Shown here: positions 8,389 through 17,960 of the stretch, in pieces
Layout of the letters: each line of letters begins with the position of its first letter
Position numbering within the stretch: the stretch's first letter is position 1
From: Erythrobacter sp. SCSIO 43205
Lineage (GTDB): Bacteria > Pseudomonadota > Alphaproteobacteria > Sphingomonadales > Sphingomonadaceae
Length of the DNA: 64,000 nucleotides
Direction of reading: 5' to 3'
NCBI RefSeq assembly: GCF_019904235.1
Contig: NZ_CP063202.1
Location: forward strand, 2,480,001-2,544,000
Position numbers and translations under genes: made by a program
The notes under the pieces: model-generated
Seen by the model: the letters and a program-made list of their open reading frames with translations, nothing else
Told to the model about the DNA's origin: nothing
Databases searched by the model: none

Positions 8389-9192
8389 TTACTCCGCAAT
8401 TGCAGCGGCATCGACTGCCGCTTCAGCTTCGCTGGCACCGCCACGACCCAGAAGGTCGGCAACTTTCTTGCCGCGACGCTGAGCCACTGACTTCGGCGAA
8501 GTCTGGTCGCTGAGCGCTGCGAACGTTGCGCGGATCATGTTGTATGGGTTCGAAGTGCCCACAGACTTGGTGACAACGTCGGCCACGCCCAGGCTCTCGA
8601 ACACGGCGCGCATCGGACCACCGGCGATGATACCAGTACCCGGAGGCGCTGTGCGAACGGTGACCTTGCCGGCGCCAAAACGGCCATTGCCGTCGTGGTG
8701 CAGCGTGCGACCTTCTTTCAAAGGAACGCGGATCATCTTCTTGCGAGCAGCGGCAGTTGCCTTGGTGATCGCCTCTGGAACTTCGCGCGCTTTACCGTGA
8801 CCAAAGCCAACGCGGCCCTGACCATCGCCAACAACTACGAGAGCTGCAAAGCCAAAGCGCTTACCACCTTTAACCGTTTTCGAGACACGGTTGATGTGGA
8901 CGAGCTTCTCGATGATGCCATCATCTTCTTCTTCGCGCTTATTGTCGCGGCCACGGCCACGACCGCGTCCACGACCGCCACCATCGCGGTTGTTACCACC
9001 ACGACCACGACCGCGACCCCGTTGCTCTTCAGCAGGCGCTTCGGTAGGTTGATCCGAAGGCTCTTGCGCAGCCGACTGATCGTCAGCCGCCTGCGAAGGC
9101 GTTTCAGCAACAGCCGGAGTTTCGGTTGCCCCTGTATCGGTTGCAGCACTTTCGGTTGCTGCTTCTTCTGGTTTGTTTTCGTCAGCCATCAT
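8389..9192 (-). CDS. rpsE: 30S ribosomal protein S5 with long RG-rich N-terminal extension
   Basis: 30S protein at the mRNA entry channel, involved in decoding fidelity and helicase function. Conventional S5 begins near residue 93 ([18 protein letters not shown]) and includes the double-stranded RNA-binding and S5 C-terminal domains. Residues 1-57 are acidic and Ala/Thr/Pro/Gln-rich. Residues 58-87 are RG/RGG repeats (RGRGRGRGG and RGRGRGRGR). Total 267 aa against about 165-200 for most bacteria. The frame is open and starts at tandem ATGs overlapping the rplR stop, with no better internal start in the extension, so it appears translated. Confidence 0.95.
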   Translation of the reverse strand: MMADENKPEEAATESAATDTGATETPAVAETPSQAADDQSAAQEPSDQPTEAPAEEQRGRGRGRGGNNRDGGGRGRGRGRGRDNKREEEDDGIIEKLVHINRVSKTVKGGKRFGFAALVVVGDGQGRVGFGHGKAREVPEAITKATAAARKKMIRVPLKEGRTLHHDGNGRFGAGKVTVRTAPPGTGIIAGGPMRAVFESLGVADVVTKSVGTSNPYNMIRATFAALSDQTSPKSVAQRRGKKVADLLGRGGASEAEAAVDAAAIAE

Positions 9193-9536
9193 TAGAACTC
9201 CAGCCCGCCTTCACGAGCGGCATCGGCCAGCGCTTTCACGCGGCCATGGAACAGGAACCCGCCGCGATCGAACACAACAGTGGTCACGCCGGCCTTCTTG
9301 GCAGCGGCTGCGATGTCCTTACCAACTTGGGTCGCGGCATCGACATTGGCACCCGACGTCTTTGCGCCAAGGGTCGAAGCGGCTGCCACGGTCTTACCCG
9401 CTGCATCGTCAATGACCTGTGCGTAGATGTGCTTGCCAGTGCGGTGAACGCTAAGGCGTGGTTTGCCTCCGCTGCGCGCTTTCAAAGCGGTGCGCACACG
9501 GCGACGGCGACGTTCAAAGAGAGATAGTTTAGCCAT
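9192..9536 (-). CDS. rplR: 50S ribosomal protein L18
   Basis: 5S rRNA-binding protein of the 50S central protuberance. 114 aa beginning [19 protein letters not shown], with [17 protein letters not shown] and the C-terminal [26 protein letters not shown] signature. The start at 9536 is two bases from the rplF stop; a longer in-frame extension upstream lies inside rplF and is rejected. Its stop codon overlaps the rpsE start. Confidence 0.97.
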   Translation of the reverse strand: MAKLSLFERRRRRVRTALKARSGGKPRLSVHRTGKHIYAQVIDDAAGKTVAAASTLGAKTSGANVDAATQVGKDIAAAAKKAGVTTVVFDRGGFLFHGRVKALADAAREGGLEF

Positions 9537-9537
9537 C

Positions 9538-10071
9538 TTACTTCTTCTTCCCTTCCTTGCGGAAGATATACTCGCCGCGATACTTGATACCCTTGCCCTT
9601 GTAAGGCTCAGGCTTGCGCCACTTGCGGATTTCAGCAGCAAACTGACCAACGGCCTGCTTGTCGATGCCGGAAATCTCAACCGTGGTTTGATCGGGCGTG
9701 TTAACGGTGAGGCCCTCAGGCACTTCGAGATCGACGTCGTGGCTGAAACCAAGCTCAAGCTTCAGGGTCTTGCCCTGCGCCTTAGCACGGTAACCAACAC
9801 CGGAAATTTCCAGTGTCTTCGAAAAGCCCTCGGTCACGCCTTCAACCAGGTTCGAAACCAGCGTGCGCTGCATACCCCAAAAAGAGCGTGCCTGCTTGCT
9901 GTCATTCGCCGGGTTCACAGCGATCTCGTCGCCTTCCACCTTATAGGTGATGAGGTCTGACAGACCCATCGAAAGGGTGCCTTTTGGACCCTTAACGGTG
10001 AGAGTGCCGTTATCGATTGTGGCTGTAACCCCCGAAGGGATCGCCACTGCCTTTTTACCAATGCGGCTCAT
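9538..10071 (-). CDS. rplF: 50S ribosomal protein L6
   Basis: 50S protein near the factor-binding site and the sarcin-ricin loop. 177 aa comprising two repeated alpha/beta domains. [19 protein letters not shown] opens it, and [21 protein letters not shown] closes it with the conserved RNA-binding tail. Shares a 1-base junction with the rpsH stop, indicating tight coupling. Confidence 0.98.
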   Translation of the reverse strand: MSRIGKKAVAIPSGVTATIDNGTLTVKGPKGTLSMGLSDLITYKVEGDEIAVNPANDSKQARSFWGMQRTLVSNLVEGVTEGFSKTLEISGVGYRAKAQGKTLKLELGFSHDVDLEVPEGLTVNTPDQTTVEISGIDKQAVGQFAAEIRKWRKPEPYKGKGIKYRGEYIFRKEGKKK

Positions 10072-10466
10072 CAGAAGACCTCCGCAAGCACTTCGCCGCC
10101 GACCTTGTTTTCGCGCGCTTCAGCGTCCGAAAGGACACCACGCGGGGTCGAGACGATGGTGATGCCAAGGCCGTTGCGAACAGTCGGGATCTCTTGTGAA
10201 CCCGAATAGACGCGGCGGCCCGGCTTGGATACGCGAGCAACGTGCTTGATCGCAGGCTCGCCTTCGAAATACTTCAGCTCAATGCGAAGCTGTGGGTGCT
10301 TGCCCGAAGCATCGTCGGAATAGCCACGGATGTAGCCTTCACGAGTGAGAACTTCGAGAACGTTTGCACGCAGCTTCGACGCGGGCGAAAGGACGCTGTC
10401 CATTTTCGCACGCTGGCCGTTGCGGATGCGGGTGAGCATATCACCCAGTGGATCGGTCATAGCCAT
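10071..10466 (-). CDS. rpsH: 30S ribosomal protein S8
   Basis: Primary 16S rRNA-binding protein and, in E. coli, the translational repressor of the spc operon. 131 aa; begins [18 protein letters not shown] and ends with [26 protein letters not shown], the conserved C-terminal RNA-binding block. Downstream of rpsN by 11 bases. Whether S8 represses this operon through an rplE-region site cannot be judged by eye. Confidence 0.98.
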   Translation of the reverse strand: MAMTDPLGDMLTRIRNGQRAKMDSVLSPASKLRANVLEVLTREGYIRGYSDDASGKHPQLRIELKYFEGEPAIKHVARVSKPGRRVYSGSQEIPTVRNGLGITIVSTPRGVLSDAEARENKVGGEVLAEVF

Positions 10467-10477
10467 CTGTTAGCTCC

Positions 10478-10783
10478 TCACCAGCTCGACTTGGTCAGAC
10501 CGGGGATCATGCCCCGGTTGCCGAGATTGCGCAGCTCGATCCGGTTGATGCCGAACTTGCGATAATAGCCGCGTGGGCGGCCGGTGGTGGCGCAGCGATT
10601 GCGCACGCGGGTTGGGTTCGCATTGCGAGGAAGCTCAGCCATTTTGAGGCGGGCCATCAGGCGCTCGCTCTCATCAAGGCTCTCGTCATTCGCGATTGCC
10701 TTCAGCTTTTCGTACTTCGCTGCGTACTTCTTGACGAGAGCTTTGCGCTTCTCGTTCTTGTTGATCGAACTCAGTTTCGCCAT
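10478..10783 (-). CDS. rpsN: 30S ribosomal protein S14 (zinc-free type)
   Basis: 30S head protein. 101 aa, the long form lacking the CXXC-X12-CXXC zinc ribbon; only one cysteine is present, in [37 protein letters not shown] is the alphaproteobacterial N-terminus. Lies in the canonical rplE-rpsN-rpsH order. Confidence 0.98.
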   Translation of the reverse strand: MAKLSSINKNEKRKALVKKYAAKYEKLKAIANDESLDESERLMARLKMAELPRNANPTRVRNRCATTGRPRGYYRKFGINRIELRNLGNRGMIPGLTKSSW

Positions 10784-10836
10784 TGGACTTAAGCTCTCTT
10801 CCTATTGAATTGCTGTCATGGAAGAGACGGACCTAG

Positions 10837-11415
10837 TTAGGCCGCCTCTTTCTGATCGCCTGCCTCACCTTGGAAGGGGAAGCCGAACAAACGCAGGAGC
10901 TCGCGAGCTTCTTCGTCGGTTTTGGCGGTGGTGGTTACGATGATGTCCATACCCCGGACTTTTTCGATCTTGTCGTAAGAGATCTCTGGGAAGATGATCT
11001 GCTCTTTGATGCCCATGGCATAGTTGCCACGGCCGTCGAACGAGTTAGGGTTGAGGCCACGGAAATCTCGGATACGAGGCATCGCGATGGTCACAAGACG
11101 ATCGAGGAATTCGTACATACGCGCACGGCGAAGGTTCACCTTACAACCAATGGGCATACCATCGCGCAGTTTGAACTGAGCGATCGACTTCTTCGCGCGG
11201 GTGATAACCGGCTTTTGACCAGCAATCAGCGCCATCTCTTCAGCAGCCGTCTGGATCTTTTTCTTATCCTGGCTTGCTTCGCCAACACCCATGTTGAGGG
11301 TGATCTTTTCAATCTGAGGGACCTGGAGACGGTTGGTGTAACCAAACTTCTCAGTCATCGCCTTGACGATTTCGTCGTCATACTTGGCTTTAAGGCGTGG
11401 TGTGTAATCAGCCAT
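10837..11415 (-). CDS. rplE: 50S ribosomal protein L5
   Basis: 5S rRNA-binding protein of the central protuberance that also touches the P-site tRNA. 192 aa. Blocks [32 protein letters not shown] and [15 protein letters not shown] [21 protein letters not shown] identify it. The start at 11415 (MADYTPRLK) overlaps the rplX stop by 8 bases. A five-residue longer start is possible but unlikely. Confidence 0.98.
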   Translation of the reverse strand: MADYTPRLKAKYDDEIVKAMTEKFGYTNRLQVPQIEKITLNMGVGEASQDKKKIQTAAEEMALIAGQKPVITRAKKSIAQFKLRDGMPIGCKVNLRRARMYEFLDRLVTIAMPRIRDFRGLNPNSFDGRGNYAMGIKEQIIFPEISYDKIEKVRGMDIIVTTTAKTDEEARELLRLFGFPFQGEAGDQKEAA

Positions 11416-11728
11416 CGATTGCCTCCCCACTCTTTACAGCAACGCGCACCTTCTTGCCGTCCTTTTCTTCAAAGCGGACGCGGGTGGGCTTGCCATCCTT
11501 TGGATCAGCCACGGCAACCTTGGAGATGTCCATCGGAGCGGGGAAACGCTCAATGCCACCTTGCGGGTTGATCTGGCTCGGCTTGCGGTGACGGGTTGCA
11601 ACGTTCACGCCTTCGACGACAACTTTGCCCTCTTTTGGCATGACCGACTGGACAGTGCCTTTGCGGCCTTTGTCCTTGCCCGACAATACGACGACTTCGT
11701 CGCCCTTCTTGATCTTAGCAGCACCCAT
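11408..11728 (-). CDS. rplX: 50S ribosomal protein L24
   Basis: Assembly-initiator protein of the 50S subunit. 106 aa; [21 protein letters not shown] is the KOW motif. The next conserved block is [21 protein letters not shown]. The start at 11728 is one base from the rplN stop; a seven-residue extension (MLRRCSK) would overlap rplN and is rejected. Confidence 0.97.
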   Translation of the reverse strand: MGAAKIKKGDEVVVLSGKDKGRKGTVQSVMPKEGKVVVEGVNVATRHRKPSQINPQGGIERFPAPMDISKVAVADPKDGKPTRVRFEEKDGKKVRVAVKSGEAIDG

Positions 11729-11729
11729 C

Positions 11730-12098
11730 TTAGAGCACCTCCGGAGCAAGCGAGATGATTTTCATGAAGCCCGCGCCGCGAAGCTCGCGAACAACTGGGC
11801 CAAAGATACGAGTACCAATAGGCTCGTTCGACTTGTTCACCAGAACAGCAGAGTTGCTGTCGAAACGGATCACACTGCCGTCTTTACGGCGAACGTCCTT
11901 TTTGGTGCGCACGATGACGGCGCGGTGTACGTCGCCTTTTTTCACCTTAGCGCGCGGCTGAGCCTCTTTAACAGAGACTACGATCACGTCGCCAACGGAG
12001 GCAAAACGCCGCTTAGACCCGCCCAGTACTTTAATGCACTGGACGCGCTTTGCGCCGCTGTTGTCCGCGACGTCGAGATTGGATTGCATCTGGATCAT
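11730..12098 (-). CDS. rplN: 50S ribosomal protein L14
   Basis: 50S protein forming intersubunit bridge B8. 122 aa beginning [27 protein letters not shown], the family signature. [26 protein letters not shown] is the conserved C-terminus. It starts the spc block; a 100-base gap after rpsQ might hold an internal regulatory site but no clear promoter is seen. Confidence 0.98.
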   Translation of the reverse strand: MIQMQSNLDVADNSGAKRVQCIKVLGGSKRRFASVGDVIVVSVKEAQPRAKVKKGDVHRAVIVRTKKDVRRKDGSVIRFDSNSAVLVNKSNEPIGTRIFGPVVRELRGAGFMKIISLAPEVL

Positions 12099-12198
12099 GG
12101 ATCCGGTTCCTTCTCTTGGCTTACTGGGACACCCGACTGTGACCGGGGCTCAGCAGTTCCATCGTCAAAATGCCTTCCCCAAAAGGAAGACGCGTCAA

Positions 12199-12489
12199 TT
12201 AGTTACCCGCTGCCTCGACATCGAGGTCAGCTTCAACCGCCTGAACCCCGCCGGCCACAACACGGTCTTTCACGATCCATGTCTTGGTCTTTGAGATAGG
12301 CTTGGTTTCTTCGATACGAACGACATCACCAATGGTGTACTCATTGGCTTCGTCATGCGCGTGATACTTCTTCGAGCGACGGATGATTTTCCCGTAGAGA
12401 GGGTGTTTCACCTTACGCTCGACCAGAACGGTCACGGTTTTGTCGGTTTTGTCAGAGCTGACAGTACCGGTAAGAATACGCTTTGGCAT
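12199..12489 (-). CDS. rpsQ: 30S ribosomal protein S17
   Basis: Primary 16S rRNA-binding protein of the 30S body. 96 aa; [30 protein letters not shown] is diagnostic, followed by [26 protein letters not shown] ~15-residue Val/Glu/Ala-rich tail ([17 protein letters not shown]) goes beyond the E. coli end. Last gene of the S10 block. Confidence 0.97.
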   Translation of the reverse strand: MPKRILTGTVSSDKTDKTVTVLVERKVKHPLYGKIIRRSKKYHAHDEANEYTIGDVVRIEETKPISKTKTWIVKDRVVAGGVQAVEADLDVEAAGN

Positions 12490-12499
12490 TGTCTACTCC

Positions 12500-12703
12500 T
12501 TACGCTTTTGCAGCCGCGGCACGCTCGTTTTGGAGCGTTTTGATCTGAGCGATCGTGCGGCGCACTTCTTTGATGCGTGACGGCTTCTCAAGCTGGTTGG
12601 TCGCAGCTTGGAAACGCAGGTTATACTGCTCGCGCTTAAGCTCGGTCAGTTCAGCTGAAAGCTGATCGTCGGTCTTTGCGCGCAGGTCTTCAGTGGTAGC
12701 CAT
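12500..12703 (-). CDS. rpmC: 50S ribosomal protein L29
   Basis: Small two-helix 50S protein at the polypeptide exit, contacting SRP and trigger factor sites with L23. 67 aa: [19 protein letters not shown] and LRFQAATNQLEKPSRIKEVRR. Overlaps the rplP stop by one base. Confidence 0.97.
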   Translation of the reverse strand: MATTEDLRAKTDDQLSAELTELKREQYNLRFQAATNQLEKPSRIKEVRRTIAQIKTLQNERAAAAKA

Positions 12704-13140
12704 TACTTGTCACCTCCCAAGTGCGAGGTGTCGCCGAAACGGGCAACGACCTTGGTTTTGATCGGCAGCTTCATAGCAGCGCGTTCGAATGCGAGCGCGG
12801 CCACTGGGCCTGGTACACCGTCAAGTTCAAACATGATGCGGCCTGGCTTCACGCGGGCTGCCCAGTATTCAACAGAGCCTTTACCCTTACCCTGACGAAC
12901 TTCAGCAGGCTTCTTCGAAACCGGCACATCGGGGAACACGCGGATCCACAGGCGACCTTGACGCTTCATCGCACGCGTGATCGCACGGCGAGCCGCCTCG
13001 ATCTGTCGCGCTGTGATACGATCTGGCTCCATGGCTTTGAGGCCATAAGAACCAAAGTTCAGCGTGGTGCCGCCCTTGGCGTTGCCATGGATCTTGCCCT
13101 TGAACGCCTTGCGGTATTTGGTTTTCTTTGGTTGCAGCAT
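12703..13140 (-). CDS. rplP: 50S ribosomal protein L16
   Basis: 50S protein beside the A-site. 145 aa; [19 protein letters not shown], then [21 protein letters not shown] and [10 protein letters not shown] are family blocks. The arginine corresponding to the hydroxylated E. coli Arg81 lies within the [14 protein letters not shown] region. Position and length are standard. Confidence 0.98.
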   Translation of the reverse strand: MLQPKKTKYRKAFKGKIHGNAKGGTTLNFGSYGLKAMEPDRITARQIEAARRAITRAMKRQGRLWIRVFPDVPVSKKPAEVRQGKGKGSVEYWAARVKPGRIMFELDGVPGPVAALAFERAAMKLPIKTKVVARFGDTSHLGGDK

Positions 13141-13167
13141 TTTCTCTTACCTATCATGCGGTCCAGC

Positions 13168-13863
13168 TCAGCGAGCCGGACGCACTCCTGAGGTTTGCGA
13201 TTCCATCATCAGGCGATCTTGCGCGGTCGGATCATGGCCAAGGATCTCGCCTTTGAAGACCCACACCTTGATACCGATGATGCCGTAAGCGGTAAGCGCT
13301 TCGGTTTCCGCATAATCGATGTTGGCGCGCAGCGTATGCAGCGGCACACGACCTTCGCGATATTGCTCGACACGGGCAATCTCAGCGCCGCCAAGACGGC
13401 CACCGCATACGATCTTGATGCCTTCAGCACCCAGACGCATAGCAGATTGCATGGCGCGCTTCATCGCGCGGCGGAATGCCACACGGCGAATAAGCTGATC
13501 GGCAATGCCTTGAGCAACGAGCTTGGCGTCGATTTCCGGCTTGCGGATTTCAACGATGTTCAGCTTCACTTCGCTCTCAGTCATCGTGGAAAGCTTGGCG
13601 CGCAGCTTTTCGATGTCTGCACCCTTCTTACCGATGATGACACCCGGACGAGCCGCATAGATCGACACGCGGCAAAGCTTCGCCGGACGCTCGATCACAA
13701 CCTTGGAGATCGCTGCCTGTGGCAGGTTCTCAAGGATGTACTTACGGATCTTGATGTCCTCAGCGAGGAGCCCCGCGTAGTCGCGCCCTTCGGCGTACCA
13801 GCGGCTATCCCAAGTGCGGTTGATCTGAAGACGCAGACCAATTGGATTACTCTTCTGACCCAT
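13168..13863 (-). CDS. rpsC: 30S ribosomal protein S3
   Basis: 30S protein at the mRNA entry tunnel with helicase function. 231 aa; [22 protein letters not shown], the KH domain GxxG-like [16 protein letters not shown] (about residues 74-89) and a C-terminal domain with [26 protein letters not shown]. The KH loop is intact. It lies 3 bases after rplV. Confidence 0.98.
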   Translation of the reverse strand: MGQKSNPIGLRLQINRTWDSRWYAEGRDYAGLLAEDIKIRKYILENLPQAAISKVVIERPAKLCRVSIYAARPGVIIGKKGADIEKLRAKLSTMTESEVKLNIVEIRKPEIDAKLVAQGIADQLIRRVAFRRAMKRAMQSAMRLGAEGIKIVCGGRLGGAEIARVEQYREGRVPLHTLRANIDYAETEALTAYGIIGIKVWVFKGEILGHDPTAQDRLMMESQTSGVRPAR

Positions 13864-13866
13864 GGT

Positions 13867-14244
13867 TTATGCCTCTTCCTGTTCGCGGACAACGATGCGC
13901 AGCTTGCTGAATGGCTTCAGGATGCGCGTCGACTTACCACGACCGCGCGTATGGAAACGCTTCATCGTGATCGACTTGCCAACCGATGCTTCAGCAACGA
14001 CGAGCGCATCGACGTCGAGATCGTGGTTGTTTTCCGCATTGGCAATCGCGGATGCGAGAACCTTGCTGGCGTCTTTCGCCATCGCCTTCTTGGAGAACGC
14101 GAGGATGTTGAGAGCTTCTTCAGCTTTCTTACCGCGGATAAGCTCGGCAACGAGGTTCAGCTTCTGAGCGGAGCCGCGAATTTGCGTGCCCACTGCCAGA
14201 GCCTCGTTGTCAGCAACGCGGCGGGGAGACTTTGCCTTACCCAT
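13867..14244 (-). CDS. rplV: 50S ribosomal protein L22
   Basis: 50S protein whose beta-hairpin lines the peptide exit tunnel. 125 aa; [20 protein letters not shown] and the tunnel hairpin region [22 protein letters not shown]. No deletion typical of macrolide-resistance alleles is apparent in the hairpin. One base overlaps the rpsS stop. Confidence 0.98.
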   Translation of the reverse strand: MGKAKSPRRVADNEALAVGTQIRGSAQKLNLVAELIRGKKAEEALNILAFSKKAMAKDASKVLASAIANAENNHDLDVDALVVAEASVGKSITMKRFHTRGRGKSTRILKPFSKLRIVVREQEEA

Positions 14245-14519
14245 TATCGCTTGCCCTTCTTGTCAGCCGCGTGGCCGGGGAAGTTGCGCGTAGGAGCGAA
14301 CTCACCAAGCTTGTGGCCAACCATTTCTTCCGAAACAGCTACGGGGATGAATTTCTGACCGTTGTAAACGTTGAACGTCAGGCCAACGAATTGCGGCAGA
14401 ATAGTCGAGCGGCGTGACCAGGTTTTGATCGGCTTTGCATTGCCGGCATCCTGTGCCTCTTCGGCCTTCTTGAGAAGGCTGAGCTCGACAAACGGACCTT
14501 TCCAGACGGAACGTGCCAT
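14244..14519 (-). CDS. rpsS: 30S ribosomal protein S19
   Basis: 30S head protein forming a complex with S13. 91 aa; [40 protein letters not shown], and [19 protein letters not shown] are canonical. Located between rplB and rplV as expected. Confidence 0.98.
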   Translation of the reverse strand: MARSVWKGPFVELSLLKKAEEAQDAGNAKPIKTWSRRSTILPQFVGLTFNVYNGQKFIPVAVSEEMVGHKLGEFAPTRNFPGHAADKKGKR

Positions 14520-14526
14520 CGTGCGC

Positions 14527-15363
14527 TTACCTCTTCTTCTTAGCGTGACGCGAACGGATGATCATCTTATCCGTCTGCTTGTTCTTACGAGTGCGAGCAC
14601 CCTTGGTCGGTTTGCCCCATGGCGTCACTGGGTGACGACCACCAGAGGTCCGGCCTTCACCACCACCGTGGGGGTGATCAACTGGGTTCTTCGCAACACC
14701 ACGAGTGAGAGGACGACGGCCCTTCCAACGAGTGCGACCGGCCTTACCGAAGTTCTGGTTCTGGTTGTCAGGGTTAGAAACCGCGCCAACCGTGCCCATG
14801 CAATCGCTGCGAAGGTAACGCTGCTCGCCTGAGTTCAAGCGAACGATCACCATGCCGCGGTCACGACCAACGATCTGGACATACGCACCAGCAGAGCGAG
14901 CGATCTGACCGCCCTTGCCCGGCTTCATCTCCACATTGTGGCAGATGGTGCCGACCGGCATTTGACCCAGAAGCATGGCGTTGCCAGGCTTGGTGTCGAC
15001 CTTTTCGCCAGCAATCACGCTGTCACCAACAGCCAAACGCTGAGGTGCGATGATGTAGGCAAGCGTGTCGTCTTCATACTTGATAAGCGCGATGAAGGCG
15101 GTGCGGTTAGGGTCGTATTCGATACGCTCCACAGTCGCTGCCATATCCCACTTACGACGTTTGAAGTCGATGATGCGGTACTTCTGCTTGTGACCACCAG
15201 CGATACCGCGTGATGTCACATGGCCTTTGTTGTTACGGCCGCCAGTCTTGCGCTTGCCTTCGCTGAGCGACTTTACCGGGCCGCCTTTGTGCAAGCCAGT
15301 TTTGTCGACCAGAATAAGGCCACGGCGAGCCGGGCTTGTCGGGTTGTAATTCTTAAGTGCCAT
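14527..15363 (-). CDS. rplB: 50S ribosomal protein L2
   Basis: Core 50S protein required for subunit association and peptidyl-transferase assembly. 278 aa. The functional histidine segment [21 protein letters not shown] near the C-terminus is intact (His229 equivalent in HPHGGGE). Starts one base inside the rplW stop. Confidence 0.98.
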   Translation of the reverse strand: MALKNYNPTSPARRGLILVDKTGLHKGGPVKSLSEGKRKTGGRNNKGHVTSRGIAGGHKQKYRIIDFKRRKWDMAATVERIEYDPNRTAFIALIKYEDDTLAYIIAPQRLAVGDSVIAGEKVDTKPGNAMLLGQMPVGTICHNVEMKPGKGGQIARSAGAYVQIVGRDRGMVIVRLNSGEQRYLRSDCMGTVGAVSNPDNQNQNFGKAGRTRWKGRRPLTRGVAKNPVDHPHGGGEGRTSGGRHPVTPWGKPTKGARTRKNKQTDKMIIRSRHAKKKR

Positions 15364-15674
15364 TAGCCGACCTGCTCAGTGATATCGATCATTTCGCCCT
15401 CGGCGAGACGCACCACTGCTTTCTTGAAATCGGAACGCTTGTAGGGCTTGCCCCGCCAGCGCTTGGTTTTGCCTTTAACAAGGATGGTGTTCACCGAGAC
15501 GACCTTGGTCGAATAGATGGCTTCCACCGCTTCCTTGATCTGCGGCTTGGTCGCGTCGTTCGCTACCTTGAACACAACACCGTTCGATTCCGACGCCATG
15601 GTCGATTTCTCGGTGATGTGAGGGGCGAGGATCACGTCATAGTGCCGCGCGTCAACTGCGTCTTTCTTAGCCAT
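15363..15674 (-). CDS. rplW: 50S ribosomal protein L23
   Basis: Exit-tunnel protein, docking site for trigger factor and SRP. 103 aa starting [25 protein letters not shown], with [29 protein letters not shown]. The start at 15674 overlaps the rplD stop by 8 bases (ATGGCTAA), favoured over a start ten residues upstream. Confidence 0.97.
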   Translation of the reverse strand: MAKKDAVDARHYDVILAPHITEKSTMASESNGVVFKVANDATKPQIKEAVEAIYSTKVVSVNTILVKGKTKRWRGKPYKRSDFKKAVVRLAEGEMIDITEQVG

Positions 15675-16290
15675 TGAAACGCGCCTCCAGCTTAGCGACC
15701 GCATCCTTGGTCAGGACAAGCGTGTCGTGGTTGAGAATGTCGTAGACGTTCGCGCCAGCTGCCGGCAGGACGTTTACGCCCTTGAGGTTGTTTGCAGCAC
15801 GCTTGAAACCAGCGTCCACAGCCTCACCGTCGATCACAAGGACTTTGCCGGCAAAGCCGTGCTTGTCGAAGTGAGCCTTGAGAGCTTGCGTTTTAGCGTC
15901 TTTCAACTCGAGGCTATCGAGAACAACAAGACCGTCTTTGGCTTTGGTCGAAAGAGCCATTTTCAGACCCATTGCTCGAACTTTCTTGTTCAGCGACTGG
16001 TTGAAGTCACGCTTGCGCGCGCCGTGGGCCTTACCACCACCGATAAAGATCGGAGCACCGCGATCGCCGTGACGAGCGGTACCACCACCCTTTTGACGAC
16101 CAAACTTTTTGCCCGTGCGAGCAACATCTGAACGCTCACGCGTTGGACGCGCCGTACCGCGGCGGTTTTCGAGCTGCCAAGTGACAACACGATGCAGGAT
16201 ATCAGCGCGAGGCTCTACACCGAACACATCATCGTTGAGTTCGATATCGCCCGAGGCTTTCCCGTCGATTTTCTGGACCTTCACCTTCAT
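15667..16290 (-). CDS. rplD: 50S ribosomal protein L4
   Basis: Tunnel-lining 50S protein; in gammaproteobacteria it also represses the S10 operon. 207 aa; the extended loop [30 protein letters not shown] reaches the tunnel constriction and is intact. A C-terminal segment [32 protein letters not shown] is the conserved end. Autogenous control in this lineage is not established from sequence. Confidence 0.98.
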   Translation of the reverse strand: MKVKVQKIDGKASGDIELNDDVFGVEPRADILHRVVTWQLENRRGTARPTRERSDVARTGKKFGRQKGGGTARHGDRGAPIFIGGGKAHGARKRDFNQSLNKKVRAMGLKMALSTKAKDGLVVLDSLELKDAKTQALKAHFDKHGFAGKVLVIDGEAVDAGFKRAANNLKGVNVLPAAGANVYDILNHDTLVLTKDAVAKLEARFNG

Positions 16291-16293
16291 GGC

Positions 16294-17061
16294 TTAGCCC
16301 TCCTTATTTTCGTCAGCTGCAGGAGCATCAGCGGCGGGCGCTTCAGCTTCTGGAGCAGGTGCGGCTTCTTGCGCAGGAGCAGCAGTCTCGACGACAGCGC
16401 CGGGGAACGGCAGATCGTCAGAGTGCTTGAGCTTCACAGCGTCGCGAACGAGCAGCCAGCCATTCTTCGAGCCGGGGACGGAACCCTTGATGAAGAGAAG
16501 GCCACGCTCAGCGTCGGTGCGAACCACTTCGAGGTTCTGCTGCGTACGCTGACGGTCACCCATGTGACCAGCCATCTTCTTGCCCTTGAACACGCGGCCC
16601 GGATCCTGGCGGTTACCCGTCGAACCGTGCGAACGGTGAGAGATCGAAACACCGTGGGTTGCGCGAAGACCGCCGAAACCCCAGCGCTTCATCGCACCTG
16701 CAAAACCCTTACCTTGGGTGTGCCCGGTGATGTCGACCTTCTGGCCATTCACAAAGTGCTCTGCGCTGATGAGCGAGCCAACAGGTACAAGACCCTCTTC
16801 GCCATCCACGCGGAACTCTGCCATGCGAGCCTTAAGGCCCACGCCCGCCTTCGCGAAATGCTCGCGCTGCGGCTTGTTTACATTCTTTTGTTTTGCTTCG
16901 CCTGCACCCAGTTGAACAGCAAAATAGCCGTCAGTGTCCTGTGTGCGGTGGGAAACGACCTGGCAATCTTCCAGCGAAAGAACAGTCACAGGCACGTGCT
17001 GTCCATCCTCCTGGAAGAGGCGGGTCATCCCAACCTTTTTCGCGATCACGCCAGTGCGCAT
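16294..17061 (-). CDS. rplC: 50S ribosomal protein L3 with Ala/Glu/Pro-rich tail
   Basis: 50S protein that initiates assembly and reaches the peptidyl-transferase centre. The start at 17061 ([20 protein letters not shown]) follows AGGAG by 9 bases; an in-frame extension of 64 residues upstream is rejected. [16 protein letters not shown] and [25 protein letters not shown] are the central loop. Total 255 aa against ~209 in E. coli, because a ~35-residue acidic Ala/Pro/Glu tail follows. 250 bases separate it from rpsJ, unusually many for this junction. Confidence 0.97.
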   Translation of the reverse strand: MRTGVIAKKVGMTRLFQEDGQHVPVTVLSLEDCQVVSHRTQDTDGYFAVQLGAGEAKQKNVNKPQREHFAKAGVGLKARMAEFRVDGEEGLVPVGSLISAEHFVNGQKVDITGHTQGKGFAGAMKRWGFGGLRATHGVSISHRSHGSTGNRQDPGRVFKGKKMAGHMGDRQRTQQNLEVVRTDAERGLLFIKGSVPGSKNGWLLVRDAVKLKHSDDLPFPGAVVETAAPAQEAAPAPEAEAPAADAPAADENKEG

Positions 17062-17311
17062 CGTCGTGTACTCCTTACAGAGGCACCCAGAGGACCATCC
17101 CCAAGGTGCGTGCCAACCCAAATTTTTTGCCTGAGCCCCGTCTGGGCTGATGCTCTCGAGGCCAGTTGGCCTTTTGAGCGAGACGGAGGACTCAGCCCGG
17201 ATATATCCGGCGGTATCCATATGTCTTGCCGACCCTTTGATCAGCAGGGCCAATGGCGGCCCAAATTCTCAGATCGTTTTACGCCCACCTGAAGGGCGGA
17301 GAGATCATCGC

Positions 17312-17623
17312 TTAGGCGAGTTTGATCTCAACATTCACGCCAGCAGCGAGGTCGAGCTTCATCAGCGCATCGACGGTCTGGGCGTTCGGCTGCACGATGT
17401 CGAGCAGACGCTTGTAAGTGCGAACTTCGAACTGCTCACGCGACTTTTTGTCGATGTGCGGACCGCGGTTCACGGTGAACTTCTCAATGCGCGTCGGCAT
17501 AGGAATGGGGCCACGAATAAGAGCACCCGTACGACGAGCTGTATCTGCAATCTCGCCAGTTGCCTGATCGAGAACGCGGTGGTCGAATGCCTTGAGGCGA
17601 ATACGGATATTCTGTGCTTCCAT
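17312..17623 (-). CDS. rpsJ: 30S ribosomal protein S10
   Basis: 30S head protein; also the NusE antitermination factor. 103 aa; [22 protein letters not shown] and [40 protein letters not shown] identify it. The loop near residue 57 associated with tetracycline susceptibility reads [15 protein letters not shown], unremarkable. First gene of the S10 operon, with its own predicted promoter at 17791-17819. Confidence 0.98.
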   Translation of the reverse strand: MEAQNIRIRLKAFDHRVLDQATGEIADTARRTGALIRGPIPMPTRIEKFTVNRGPHIDKKSREQFEVRTYKRLLDIVQPNAQTVDALMKLDLAAGVNVEIKLA

Positions 17624-17790
17624 TACCTATACCAATGCGAAAGAGCCAGAGAACGTAGCTTCCGGGGAAACCCGCCCTACAAAAAGTAAAAGGCCCGCCC
17701 TGCCCCGCACCATCAAATTGAGTGGTCCGGAATGGGAGGCCCCATGAATTTCGATTCAACGGCAACGGAATCGCCGCTGGAGTTGGCGCG

Positions 17791-17819
17791 CGTATATCGA
17801 GGCTGTTGGATTCTGGCAA
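17791..17819 (-). promoter_or_regulatory. Predicted sigma-70 promoter of the S10 operon
   Basis: On the minus strand TTGCCA, a 17-base spacer, and TATACG make a good -35/-10 pair. It lies just downstream of the tuf terminator and ~165 bases before rpsJ, exactly where an S10 operon promoter is needed. Not experimentally supported. Confidence 0.55.
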
Positions 17820-17892
17820 CCCAGAATTTCTCTCGATTTATCGCAATGCCGAAAAGCCACCTCCCCTGTAGGAAATTTGGCTTACATAATAA

Positions 17893-17924
17893 GAGGCCCG
17901 GCGCACTCTCGTGGGCCGGGCCTC
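17893..17924 (-). terminator. Rho-independent terminator of tuf
   Basis: GAGGCCCGGC pairs perfectly with GCCGGGCCTC around a 12-base loop, followed on the minus strand by TTATTAT, 37 bases after the tuf stop codon. Separates the str operon from the S10 operon. Confidence 0.85.
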
Positions 17925-17960
17925 ATTATCTCGTGCAAGCCTTGAAAGGCTCAGTCCGAA

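Larger units (their letters stand above)
17624..17960. other. tuf-rpsJ intergenic region
   Basis: 337 bases. Reading in the direction of transcription it holds the tuf terminator (17893-17924), a predicted promoter (17791-17819), then a ~165-base leader to rpsJ. The leader contains GGGGCCTCCCATTCC on the minus strand but no obvious long hairpin. No gene is seen. Confidence 0.7.

Noticed and set aside
9537..9758. 74-residue N-terminal extension of L18
   Set aside because: It lies inside rplF and no L18 has such an extension; the ATG at 9536 fits family starts.
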